DNA of 64,000 nt from Eurosta solidaginis. Its lineage: Eukaryota; Arthropoda; Insecta; Diptera; Tephritidae. The notes under the pieces are model-generated. The model saw nothing but the letters and a program-made list of their open reading frames with translations, ran no database searches and was not told where the DNA came from. Shown piece by piece: positions 22,363-32,648 of this stretch. The stretch spans positions 120,165,112 to 120,229,111 of the forward strand of contig NC_090320.1 in the NCBI RefSeq assembly GCF_040869045.1. Direction: 5' to 3'. Position 1 is the first letter of the stretch. Each line of letters starts with the position of its first letter. The translations under genes were made by a program, and so were the position numbers.

Positions 22363-23089
22363 TCATAGCAGTTAGGCTTTCATTCGGTACCTATAGCGTA
22401 ATTGTTCGCTGTTCGTACATACCACCTCGTTCGGATATGGATGTTTGTTCCAGTCATAGCTCGGCCATCTGCGATTTACATTCGCAGTTATACTATGTAC
22501 AAACACACACCAAATTGGAAATTTATGCCATGTGGGCGATTTAGTACGCAATTTATCATATAATGAATTGTAATAATAAATTGCCAATTTAAAAAAAATT
22601 GCGTAATAAATTGTCTCAAACTGCAAATGCAACTTTGTAAAGTGTGTTTATTGAGTAGATTTAAACGTCAGTTACGAATGGCTCAACTATATAGTAGGCT
22701 GATCTCATCAGCGGATTTGATTATTTTCATTTCACTGGAGTAGGGATTGTCAAAAGAAGATGGCAAACTCAAAATGAAACCAAAACATTGAACATATTTT
22801 TTTACAACACACAAAAATTTCAAAGTTTTATGTTTTCATTCCATTCCATTATCCTTATATCAACACGCACATTTTGACAGTCTGAACAAAGGTATGTTGT
22901 TTCTGTAGAGATCAGCCAACCAGCTTTCAAATTACTATTGTGTAAGCTAAATTGAATTGTATGAACACCACTCAAATTAAATCGAAATTATCTCAATTTA
23001 TTTTTCTGTTTGAACATAGTATTAGGAGATTACGAACGACTTGTTGTTGGGTTAATATAAGTGAATCAAACTTTTTAACTCCCACTTTT
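22363..23089. other. AT-rich intergenic sequence with a possible MITE
   Basis: No coding evidence. TAGGCTGATCTC at about 22694 and GAGATCAGCCAAC at about 22911-22923 form a short inverted pair around 230 bases, which could be a small MITE. I cannot identify a target duplication. The end of the stretch may contain the degraded endonuclease start of LINE-C. Confidence 0.35.
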
Positions 23090-24325
23090 CAACGTGAATT
23101 TCTCAATTGCCTGTTAGACTCATCTCTTTTACAGAATAACAATGTTCCAAATAGTAGAAATAAAATGCTGGATTTAGTATTTGTAGATGGCTCGGTGGGT
23201 ACTGCCCTTACTCAAATCCCACCTTTACCCTTCCAGAAGACACTCTACACCCTACGCTTGAGATATCACTCGATATCAAGTACAGTCTGGTCCCCGATCT
23301 AGATGCTTCTACAAAGCGAACTTCATTTTGCTCAATGATCTGTTGGCTTCCCATGATTGGTCGGATCTCTATTCCTGCACTGATGTCGATTCGGCAATCT
23401 CTATTTTTTACAGTACGCTTGATGGCTTCTTTGATACCTGCATTCCTACTCGCTATACTCTGTGTTCGAATAAGCCCCCTTGGTTTTCAATGCAACTTTA
23501 TAAGAGATTCAATAAATCTGGAACATCTGCAGACCTCTCTAAATATCTAAAGCTCGTTCTAACTTTCACCATCTTAATCAGCTTTGTTCTAAGGATTACT
23601 TAAGTTGTTGTAAAGCTCAATTTCTAAAAATTCAAACAAGTGTTATAGTTTCGTAAATTCAAATCGGAATACTTCTAGGTATCCCTCCTCATTTACCTTT
23701 GGATGTAAAAAAGCTTGCGCTGATGACGATGTTGCAGAACTATTTTCAGAGTTCTGTAAGTCCACCTATTCCTCCAACGCTTTTCATTCCGGTCAATACC
23801 CATATCGCTTAGATAGCTCGAATTCCATTATGAATCATGCTATTGATAGTGATATTGTTTTTCACAGTCTTCATTCTTTGAAGCCCACCTTTTCTCCGGG
23901 ACCAGATGGTGTTCCTAGTCGTGTGCTTAAGTACTGCGCTGAAAACATGTATGAGCCTATTTTAAAATTATCAAGCAAACGGATATTATCTACGCGGACT
24001 TCAGCAAAGCATTCGATACCGTCAACCATGAGTTACTTATTCATAGGCTTGATTTACTGGGCTTTCCGTTTCACCTATTAATGTGGCTGAAAAGCTATCT
24101 TTCTAACCGGATCCAAAAAGTCCTGTTCAAGTGCAATCTCTCGGAATCGTTTGGAGTTTCCTCCGGTGTACTCCAGGGAAGTCATCTAGGCCCTTTGCTC
24201 TTTACCCTATTCATAAATGACTTGCCACAGATAATATTATATTCTCATACTATAATGTATGCGGATGATATAAAGCTTTGTTACACTTACTGTCCTACCG
24301 ATTTGAGTTCCTTGGATCTTCTTCA
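23090..24325 (+). pseudogene. LINE-C (CR1/Jockey superfamily), segment 1: endonuclease end and RT
   Basis: Plus-strand frames give SRNKMLDLVFVDGSV (endonuclease end), DLLASHDWSDLYSCTDVDSA, KPTFSPGPDGVPSRVLKYCA and, in another frame, YADFSKAFDTVNHELL (motif A). Then come MWLKSYLSNRIQKVLF, SGVLQGSHLGPLLFTLFIND and the catalytic IMYADDIKLC at about 24255-24285. The stretch between ILKLSSK and motif A is deleted. At about 24325 the sequence switches to unrelated DNA; the LINE resumes at 27408. It would copy its own RNA at a nicked target when intact. Confidence 0.85.
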
Positions 24326-24911
24326 GGCCGTGGCGCGAGCAGAATCCGGGAAAGGCCGGCTCATATCTCTCGAAACTAAGGTATATAGCTTTGGTTGTAA
24401 AATATAGCGCACCCTACCTTCTGGTGACAATTGCCCTTGAATGATATTCAATTCACAGGAGAGAATACTGCTAGCACCCTTTCTGAATTCCAAGAATGAA
24501 ATGAATACTCGGCTTTGGTTGATTTTCAATCTATTATTATTAGATAAATAACCTTACTTCTATTTTATGTTTTATTTAATTTATTAGTAAGTGTAGAAAA
24601 TTTGCCGGTATGTACACAAGAATTTGCAAATCAGTGATGACAAAAATGTATGAAGAAGTTTTTATTGACTTATCGATAATATGTGCATGTGAATATAGAG
24701 ATTACAAAATGTATGTGTGAATATGAAGATGACCAAAGAATGGTGTGTTCCCGTACTGGTCACTTATATCAACTGAGTTATATTATGTGGCGTTCATACT
24801 GATTATTGTGACATCCAACATTCTCCCGGCCATGGCAACATTGTTGGCATTAGTCCTGCATTAAACTGGTTGTATATGAATCAACATGGCGTTACTCGGA
24901 GAAGAGAATAA
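24326..24911. other. Sequence between LINE-C and the Harbinger-type MITE
   Basis: No credible ORF. The phrase GGTTGTATATGAATC with ATGGCGTTACTCG at 24868-24900 resembles GGTTGTGTCTTATGG with ATGGCTTTACTCG at 25850-25880, so the MITE appears to sit between related short repeats, probably inside the 3' noncoding region or LTR of BEL-2. Confidence 0.4.
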
Positions 24912-25810
24912 CACCCCTATTATGAACTCATACGATACACGATAAACGCTTGCAATCTGTTCTACCGTATTATGAAATAAATTCTAGCGTGTGAAGCCCG
25001 ATCGTTAGTGTTTATCGTTTATCGTGGTATTGCCATACGCTAACTATCGCATAAGCTGTTCAATTTTCTACGCTAGCTATCGTTGATAAACTTTTCCACG
25101 ATACGTTGGGAACTATTTAAATAAAAGGTTATGTTTTGGTTTTATTGGTCTGTAAATAATTAATTATTATATTAATTTGTTGTCTTCAGAAACTTGCAAA
25201 GTGCATTGATGGCCTGATGCGTTAAAACGTCAAGCCTTAATGTGTGGATCGCTGATGATAAACCGTCATGTGTTTTGAAATAGTCGGCTATGCGGTCTAT
25301 GACGTTTGTTTTTTCTAATTTACTCGTTTTCTATTTATAATTATTGAATATAATATAACTTGTAAAATATACATTTTACAAAAATTATAAAGTTGGTCTT
25401 GAAGACAACAAATTAATATAATAATTTAAATAAAAGTAAATATAAAATTATTACATAATCCAAAAGAAGCATCTCTCAATTGTCTTCTTTCTATGGCATC
25501 TATGCAAGTCTCGTCAATTTTTTCATTTGAGTTTATATAAAAGGTAAAAGAGGTTGCATAAAACATTTTATTATTACAGCTTTTAAAAACTTTTGCCACT
25601 TTCACGTACAAGACAAATGAATTGTTAGTATTTACATTTTGTTTTGCTATCTGTTTCGTATAGATTCAGAAAAATTTGTAAACAAAACTCTGCTGTCATT
25701 CACAATAGTACATCTATCGGGCGTGTGGAAATCGCAATATGAAAGCTAATTTTTTACGATACGCTAGCAAGCGTTTATCGTCTATCGTATGAAAATTCAT
25801 AATAGGGGTG
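24912..25810. mobile_element. PIF/Harbinger-type nonautonomous DNA transposon
   Basis: The two ends are inverted copies: CACCCCTATTATGAA at 24912 and its complement ending at 25810, with further matching (CATACGATA, CGATAAACGCTTGC) over about 42 bases. TAA flanks both ends (24909-24911 and 25811-25813), the 3-base TWA duplication made by PIF/Harbinger transposases. Inside is a second inverted pair around TTAATTTGTTGTCTTC (about 25165 and 25400). Minus-strand frames give short peptide remnants, but I see no intact transposase. Confidence 0.85.
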
Positions 25811-25931
25811 TAAATGACTGAACCAAATTCGTATGGCAGTAAGTAAACAGGTTGTGTCTTATGGAATACACATGGCTTTACTCGAATAGGGGAATAAGTG
25901 ACTGAACAAATTCGTGGCAATAGTTAACAGG

Positions 25932-27407
25932 TTAATGAGCAACGATGGGTACCAAGGCGAGTTTTGCGATCGGTCTTTTGAATGTGCCCGTGGCTGTCTT
26001 GACGGTTATCAGGCGAATGAGCTCATCGCTTCCGGGATGCAACGAGACCACGCGAACAATGGGCCAATGACCAACTGGAAAGCGATCATCCTTGATGATA
26101 ACCAAATCGTTTTCCTTAAAGTTAGGTTTCCTTTCTTGCCATTTAGTACGGATCTGCATAGTAGACAAAATATCCTCTTTGAATCGCTGCCAAAAGTGTT
26201 GAACCATTTGGTCCATTAGCCGATGTCGAGATAGAAGAGCCTTACCGGTGAGGAAGTGTCCAGGCGTTAATGCAGTGAAGTCGTTGGGATTATGTGTAAT
26301 TGGTGAAATTGGTCTGGAATTTAGCACCGCCTCGATGCGGGTCAGGACGGTTGAGAGCTCATCGAAAATCAATTTGGCCTTTCCGATTACTCTAGCCAAG
26401 TGAAATTTCATGGATTTCACCGCCGCTTCAGCTAAACCATTAAAATGAGGAGCACCGGGTGGGCTAAAATGCCATTGAATATGTCGATTCGTAAGATCTG
26501 GGATAATTTCCTTTGCTATTGATCGGAGATATTGGGATTGACTTCTTTGATTTTCGTTATCAGCACCAACAAAATTCGTTCCGCAGTCAGTGAATACGTC
26601 GTGACAAAATCCTCGCCTGGCCACAAAACGGTCGAATGCGTGTAGGAAAGTTTGGCTCGAGAGATCGCCTGCTGCCTCCAAGTGAATTGCTTTGGTGGTC
26701 ATCCATGTGAACACAACGACGTAGCCTTTGTATGGCCTTTGGCCGCGACCTCTTGAGGAACGAATATCATTTGGACCTGCGTAATCGATGATGGTCGAAG
26801 CGAATGGTCGAGTGTTGTGGTTCACACGCACCGTGGGTAAGGCAACCATTTGTTGTTGAGATAAAACTGGACGCGCCTTGAAGCAAATAACAGCTTCGGA
26901 TGAGACGACGAACGAGATTGCGTACATCTAAAATCCAGTAAATTTGTCGAATTTGATGACGGTGACTTGGGGCCCCATGTAACGTGAGGCGATGATAATG
27001 GTATACGATTAACGTCGCGAGGTGGCTCTTTGATGGTAGTATTATTGGAAATTTTGCAAGCGGCCATTGGCACGAAGAATATTATTATCGTCAATAAATG
27101 GATTAAGACGAAATAGTTTGCTAGATTTTGGAACTGGTTGCTTAGTGTGAATTGTCTTGAGCTTGGATGAGAATTCCGTAGATTGGATCCAGCGGATGAG
27201 TGACAATTCGCTATGTTGAATTTCGATAACTGTAGGAGGAGGGATATGTTGAATGAGATGGCTTATTGGGTTCGAAAGCATTGCAATTGATGGACGTTGT
27301 CGTTTGAGTTTGATTGAAGATCTCATAATTTTCAAAAAACGGATGGCGTATGCGACAGCTCGACGAGGGCGATTGAAGTTCGAAAATCGTTTAAGGAGTG
27401 TTTCCAA
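25932..27407 (-). pseudogene. BEL-2: Pao-type integrase fragment
   Basis: The minus-strand frame from 26927 reads TIIDYAGPND (first Asp region), FTDCGTNFVGADNENQR (second Asp), SPPGAPHFNGLAEAAVKS (Glu) and the C-terminal domain KENDLVIIKDDRFPVGHW, ending at 25932. The intact DDE set and 331-codon frame are unusual here. Upstream (27407-26930) are the linker and degraded zinc-binding region (FRLNPFIDDNNILRANGRL) with several stops. RT and gag are absent. Sequence differs clearly from BEL-1 and BEL-3, so it is another lineage. It interrupts LINE-C. Confidence 0.87.
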
Positions 27408-27720
27408 TCCACGCTCTTCCTTCCGGAGAGAAGCCAGTATTGAGACCTTATGTAATAGATGGTATGCCTTTGGGGCGTATATCTATTGCAAATGATCTAG
27501 GTGTCCTTTTTGATCCGAAACTGAATTTTAATACGCATATTTCATCTATTGCCAACAAAGCGTTGGGTGTACTTGGATTTGTTAAAAGATAAGCTAAAGA
27601 GTTCGAGGATCCGTACCTCACTAAGGTTCTTTACACATCGCTTGTTCGGCCAATGCTCGAGTATTGCTCATGCGTTTGGTGCCCTGTTAAAGCGTCTTGG
27701 AGTCAGTTCAAAAGGAATTT
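27408..27720 (+). pseudogene. LINE-C, segment 2
   Basis: The frame reads YVIDGMPLGRISIANDLGVL, FDPKLNFNTHISSIANKALG, VLGFVKR, a stop, then DPYLTKVLYTSLVRPMLEY and CSCVWCPV. This is the region after the RT YADD box in CR1/Jockey-type LINEs. It has the same orientation as segment 1, and roughly 60-100 residues between them are missing. It ends at about 27720 in ESVQKEFL, where HINE-1 begins; segment 3 continues the phrase. Confidence 0.84.
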
Positions 27721-29257
27721 TTATACTCAGTTGAGCAGAGCTCACAGAGTATATTAACTTTGATTGGATAACGGTTGGTTGTACAGGTATAAATGAATCG
27801 AGATAGATATAGCCTTCCATATATCAAAATCATCAGTATCGAAAAAAATTTTGATTGAGCCATGTCCGTCCGTCTGTCCGTTAACACGATAACTTGAGTG
27901 AATTTTGAGGTATCTTAATGAAATTTGGTGTGTAGGTTCCTGGGCACGTCTCAGATCGCTATTTAAAATGAACGATATCGGACTATAACCACGCCCACTT
28001 TTTCGATATCGAAAATTCCGAAAAACCGAAAAAGTGCGATAATTCATTACCAAAGACGGATAAAGCGATGAAACTTGGTAGGTGAGTTGAACCTACATAT
28101 GACGCAGAATAGAAAATTAGTAAAATTTTGGACAATGGTCGTGGCACCGCTCTATTACTATATGTATGCTTAATAAAAATTAGCAAAATCGGAGAAGGAC
28201 CACGCCCACTTAAAAAAAATTTTTTTTAAAGTCAAATTTTAACAAAAAATTTAATATCTTTACAGTATATAAGTAAATTATGTCAAAATTCGACTCCAGT
28301 AATGATATGGTGCAATAAAATACAAAAATAAAAAAAATTTCAAAATGGGCGTGGCTCCGCCCTTTTTCATTTAATTTGTCTAGGATAATTTTACTGCCTT
28401 AAGTCGAACAAAAATTTACCAATCCTTGTGAAATTTGGTAGGGGGTTGGATTCTAGGACGGCAACTGTTTTCTGTGAAAAAGGGCGAAATCGGTTGAAGC
28501 CACGCCCAGTTTTTATACCGTCTGTCCTTCCGCTCGGCCGTTAACACGATAACTTGAGCAAAATCGATATATCTTTACTACACTCAGTTCACGTACTTAG
28601 CTGAACTCGCTTTATCTTGGTATAAAAAATGGCAAAAATCCGACTATGTCCACGCCCACTTTTTCGATATCGAAAATTACGAAAAATGGAAAAAATGCCA
28701 TAATTCTATACCAAATACGAAAAAAGGGATGAAACATGGTAATTGGAATGGTTTATTAACGCAAAATATAACTTTAGAAAAAAACTTTGTAAAATGGGTG
28801 TGACACCTACCATATTAAGTAGAAGAAAATGAAAAAGTTCTGCAGGGCGAAATCAAACGCCCTTGGAATCTTCGTAGGAATACTGTTCGTGGTTTACATA
28901 TATAAACCTTTATGGCGATATCATGAAAAGGCGTCCACCTATAGATTTAAGGCCCACGCCCTTTTAAAATACTCATTAACACCTTTCATTTGATACTCAT
29001 ATCGTACAAACAAATTCTAGAGTCAGCCCTGGTCCACCTTTATGGCGATATCCCTAAACGGCGTCCACCTATAGATCTATGGCCCACTCCCTCTTAAAAT
29101 ACTATTTAATATCTTCCATTTGATACACATGTCATACAAACACATTCCAGGGTTTCCCTAGGTTCATTTTCCTACATCGTGATTTTCCCTTATTTTGTCT
29201 CCATAGCTCTCAGCTGAGTATGTAATGTTCGGTGACACCCGAACTTAGCCTTCCTTA
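27721..29257 (+). mobile_element. HINE-1: long mini-me/DINE-like repeat
   Basis: It starts at about 27721 with ATACTCAGTTGAGCAGAGCT and carries a subterminal inverse AGCTCTCAGCTGAGTAT at 29205-29221. A (GTCY)n run lies at 27863-27881. Several related blocks contain CCACGCCCACTTTTTCGATA and CGCCCTTTTTCATT. A hairpin GTTCGGTGACACCCGAAC follows at about 29228-29245, then CCTTCCTTACTTG at the end. LINE-C coding sequence is precisely interrupted and resumes after it. Subterminal inverted repeats, GTCY microsatellite and 3' hairpin match the plan of Helentron-associated elements. No protein is encoded. Confidence 0.78.
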
Positions 29258-29640
29258 CTTGTTGATATTTGCATTGCGTGGCCTTAATTGGGACTCTAAT
29301 CTCCACCTTCCTCCATACAGAAGTATACTTCTTCTTATGAGCTTACCCACTCTGGAAAATCGGAGAATATTACTGGGGGTATTGTTCATCCATAAGCTCA
29401 TTATTGGAGAAATTGATTCTGCGGACCATCTCAGCCGCTTGTTTTTTGCGGTTCCCCCTAGAGTATCCAAACACTATGTTCGTTTTTATCTACCCCTTTT
29501 TTGTCGAAACTTTGCTAACAATAATCCTCTTCTTATCTGGTGCGCGCGCTACATTGAATTGTATAGTTGTATCAGTCTTGAATGTACTTTTGCCACTATA
29601 CGTAATGCAATACTTGTCTATCTAATCTAAGAGATACAAG
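29258..29640 (+). pseudogene. LINE-C, segment 3: ORF2 C-terminus
   Basis: The frame continues segment 2 with LIFALRGLNWDSNLHLPPYR, LPTLENRRILLGVLFIHKLI and SADHLSRLFF, ending at TAA near 29628-29630. This is the cysteine-poor C-terminal region of CR1/Jockey-type ORF2. 3' noncoding sequence seems to follow, and the TAAA-type tail at 34379-34401 may be its end, with later insertions in between; that link is inferred from order only. Confidence 0.82.
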
Positions 29641-29989
29641 CTAATTTAATATGCTGGAATTATTTTTTCCGTAAAAAATAGGCACGATCTCGTATAAGGA
29701 TGGATTGGTTTCATGGGTTCTTCAACCTGTATAATTAATAAGAAACAAGACAGTACTGTAAAACTGTATTAGCATCGAATGTTCATTTGCTGCTTTACAT
29801 ACTGCCATACTCTTGTGTTTGGCCTGATATTTTAAACGAAACCTGCAGTCAAACCAACTAGTTGTATACTAGAAGAATACTAGTTTGCCAAAAAACTATA
29901 CTAGTATGAGTTCTGTCTTTTTTCCATATTACCAACTGGTATTTTTAACACGGCGATGTCCTACGAAATATCAATTGTCAGCCTCTGCA

Positions 29990-30182
29990 TCAGCATCATA
30001 CCAATTGACAAACTAGTCATTATATACACCAACATCATACCAGATGACATACTAGTCAGCATAGCCATCAGACTCATGCCAATTAACATACTAGTCAGCA
30101 TTTGCGCCAGCATTATACCAGATGGCATACTAGTTATTATATACACCAATATCATACCAATTGACATACTAGTCAGTAGACT
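29990..30182 (+). repeat. 39-base minisatellite, five units
   Basis: ACTAGT falls at 30012, 30051, 30090, 30129 and 30168, an exact 39-base spacing. Units share CATACCA and GACATACTAGTCA. Because 39 is divisible by three, the array reads as an open 13-residue repeat (variants of IIPIDILVSIYTN), but nothing suggests a real protein. Confidence 0.9.
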
Positions 30183-31018
30183 GGGTTGGTCCCCATACAA
30201 AAAAAAAGTTGCTAATGTCCGCCCCTAAATTTGAAGATTATGTTGAGAGGGTTTCGAAAAAATTTTACCCGCCTTAATGGTTGTTTTTTTTCCTTAACCA
30301 AACGAAAGTACTTAAAAATTCAAGAAAATGTTGCTTTGAAACCATATTACTATAATAATAAACAAAGAAGTTATAGCACTTTCAATATTTATTGCAACTG
30401 TTATTTTACCTGATTCTTATTATACTTAGACCTGAAACTGATGATATTTTTGTAGGAAATATTGCAGGGTTTGGATTGAAAAGTTAATAAAGATATGCCA
30501 AATATCAGGAATAGGGGAAGTCAAAGTAAATAAGTGAGTCAAACCTGTAGTTTCGTATTTATAATAACAACGTTATGCGACAAAATCAACTTTTTTTCTG
30601 GATATTGGACAAAACCCACTTTTTTGTAGAGATTGAGGCTTAAGTAAACAAAGTACTATCTCCGTTTTTCCCACATTAAATACCTCAAGCCAAGAGAACT
30701 GCTAGGGTTCATCATGGAAGTCGGATGGGATGAGGTGCTGACCAAAGGTCGCAGTGCAATCCTCAATAAATTATCTATCTATCTAACGGAGAAGGGACGA
30801 ACCAGTTGTGGTTGACTGTGTAAAAACAGGCCGAGCTGCACTAGCGCCGTCCTGTTCAGAATGGTGGTAGTGATATGCACTTTACGGAAGTCATGCTTAT
30901 GGCTGGATAACCGAACAATTTCATTTAATTGAGGGAATCATTACGGCTTTACACGTTTTCGTTACTGACTAAAGGGATAATATCGGTAGATACTGGCTGG
31001 GTTTCCGGTCTTTCTCTG

Positions 31019-31335
31019 TTATTCTGTAAAGGCATAGGCTTGTAACGACAAGTAGAAAAAATGTCCTAGGCTACTGATGCCCTCATGGCACAGGTGTTTT
31101 GGCATCGGTATAAGTCTTCCGTCTGGGACTATTGATATGGATGGCTTGGCCTTTTCAATAACTTCTTTAACCTCTGTTGAGGTAACGGTGAGGGTTGACT
31201 TGTCATGCTTGTGTTTATGTGCCCGTTGATTTGGACGATATCTAGCATTGTCAACTGAAGTATGCATTGCAAATTGGCTACAGAAAGCACTCGCGCATTT
31301 CCTCGAGCCGACAGACGAAATTATAGTCAAATGAA
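31019..31335 (-). pseudogene. Jockey-2 LINE fragment
   Basis: The minus strand reads KCASAFCSQFAMHTSVDNAR, QRAHKHKHDKSTLTV, SAEVKEVIEKAKPS-like and MPKHLCHEGISSLGHFFYLS. It aligns with the linker before RT in jockey-1 (SAFCRQYIMHSTVGKVRRRA, EVEDAIGHAKPS). It is about 105 codons, without the catalytic domain, and in opposite orientation to jockey-1. Confidence 0.8.
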
Positions 31336-31388
31336 TTATTTAAATACTAACTAGTATTAATAACACCACAAAATTATAGCCAATGAAC

Positions 31389-32234
31389 TAGAGTTGGGTC
31401 GTTTCGTTCTGAACTTGTTCAATTGACCGGGTCTCTCAACTGAACAAGTGAAATAGATCTTCAATTTCGGTTCTATTTGTTCTTTTAGTTCATTTGTTCT
31501 TTTAGCAAAGAGTATATATTTGTCAAGAGGCGTCACTCGATACTTTTGTTGTTGCCAAAGCAAATTACTCGATGTTTTCTCAAGGTAGTCGTTGGTTTTT
31601 TTTTTCAGATGTATTTATAAAAACGCCTTCTATACATTTTCGTGGGGTATTTGTGTTTATTTTACTGATTGTATTAAATTAATTAATTAATTCTCTTTCC
31701 AAAAATCGTAATTATGCAAAGTCACTTTACCGCATAACTATATAGGATTCAATTAAAAAAAACTAAACAAAACTTCCTTGAGAATCACATTCGACATGAC
31801 AGGGTTGCTTTGGCAACAACAAAGTATCGAGTGACGCCTCTTGACAAATATATACTCTTTGCTTTTAGTTCGTTTTATCTAATGTTATTCGTTCTCTCAT
31901 ATCGTTCGCGAACACACATACGTAAATTCATACATACATACGCAGAAATTCACAGTGAGCACGAATGTCGATGATGCCACTTACACTAAAGATATGTGTG
32001 GTCACCTTTGTGTGTGGCACTGCTACATACACATTTAAATATACCTACACAAAGCATTGCTGCATACACACCCCAATCTATACTTGTAGGCTTTTTCCGC
32101 GAGGGCGAGCAGCAGTGAACAAATTTGCTTAAAAAAAAAACAAGAACAAATGAACAAAAAGAACAACTTGTTCGTTCATCAGAAAAAGAACGAAAGATTC
32201 GAATCTCCGAAATGAACGAAAAAACACAACTCTA
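31389..32234. mobile_element. hAT-type MITE, 846 bases
   Basis: Ends are TAGAGTTGGGTCGTTTCGTTC and the inverse of TAGAGTTGTGTTTTTTCGTTC. CAATGAAC flanks both sides (31381-31388 and 32235-32242), an 8-base duplication as made by hAT transposases, and TAGAG fits hAT termini. Inside, a 68-base inverted pair (31498-31565 and 31802-31868, with AGAGGCGTCACTCGATAC) encloses about 240 bases. There is no transposase frame. Confidence 0.88.
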
Positions 32235-32436
32235 CAATGAACCATTCTAAAACTGACCATTATGATGAACGCCACACAATTCTAGTCAATTAACTACTCA
32301 TACACTAACTAGTATGAATAACACCACAAAATTATAGTCAATGAACTATTCAAAAGCTGACTAGTATGAATAAACCCACAAAATTCTAGTCAATGAACTA
32401 GAATGTTTGCTGACTACTTTGGTTTTTGACTGCAGG

Positions 32437-32648
32437 GAAGTAAATAAATCATTAACTATTAACCTCGTTGCATTTAGTTCGCGTGTTCCCCCTACTAGCC
32501 ATCCGGCTCCTTTCTGAGCCCCTCGCGTAAGCTCCCTTCTAGATCCTCACGATGGCCCCCACTGGGCACACTTATATAAATTCTTAAATAACATTGTAAC
32601 TTTCTGTATATTATAATTGAAATTGTAATGCGTATAATTAAATATAAC
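32437..32648. other. Short unassigned sequence, possible LINE 3' UTR
   Basis: AT-rich, no ORF. It lies between the inverted-repeat composite and the ACTAGCAGACCCGG element and may be part of the LINE-C 3' UTR. Confidence 0.3.

Larger units (their letters stand above)
29842..32436. mobile_element. Composite with CCTGCAGTCAAA inverted ends and ACTAGT-rich repeats
   Basis: CCTGCAGTCAAACCAACTAG at 29842 is answered by an inverted TTTGGTTTTTGACTGCAGG ending at 32435. Between them are ACTAGT-containing tandem repeats at both sides (29860-30182 and 31340-31388 plus 32243-32410), a jockey fragment and a hAT-type MITE. I read it as an unclassified inverted-repeat element that received other insertions. 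I did not find a clear target duplication, so boundaries are tentative. The interior 30231-31010 has no recognisable gene; near 30770 there is a (TATC)n-like tail. Confidence 0.5.

Noticed and set aside
29956..30228. 90-codon plus-strand and 79-codon minus-strand repeat peptides
   Set aside because: Both arise from the 39-base minisatellite, which keeps any frame open; there is no other coding evidence.
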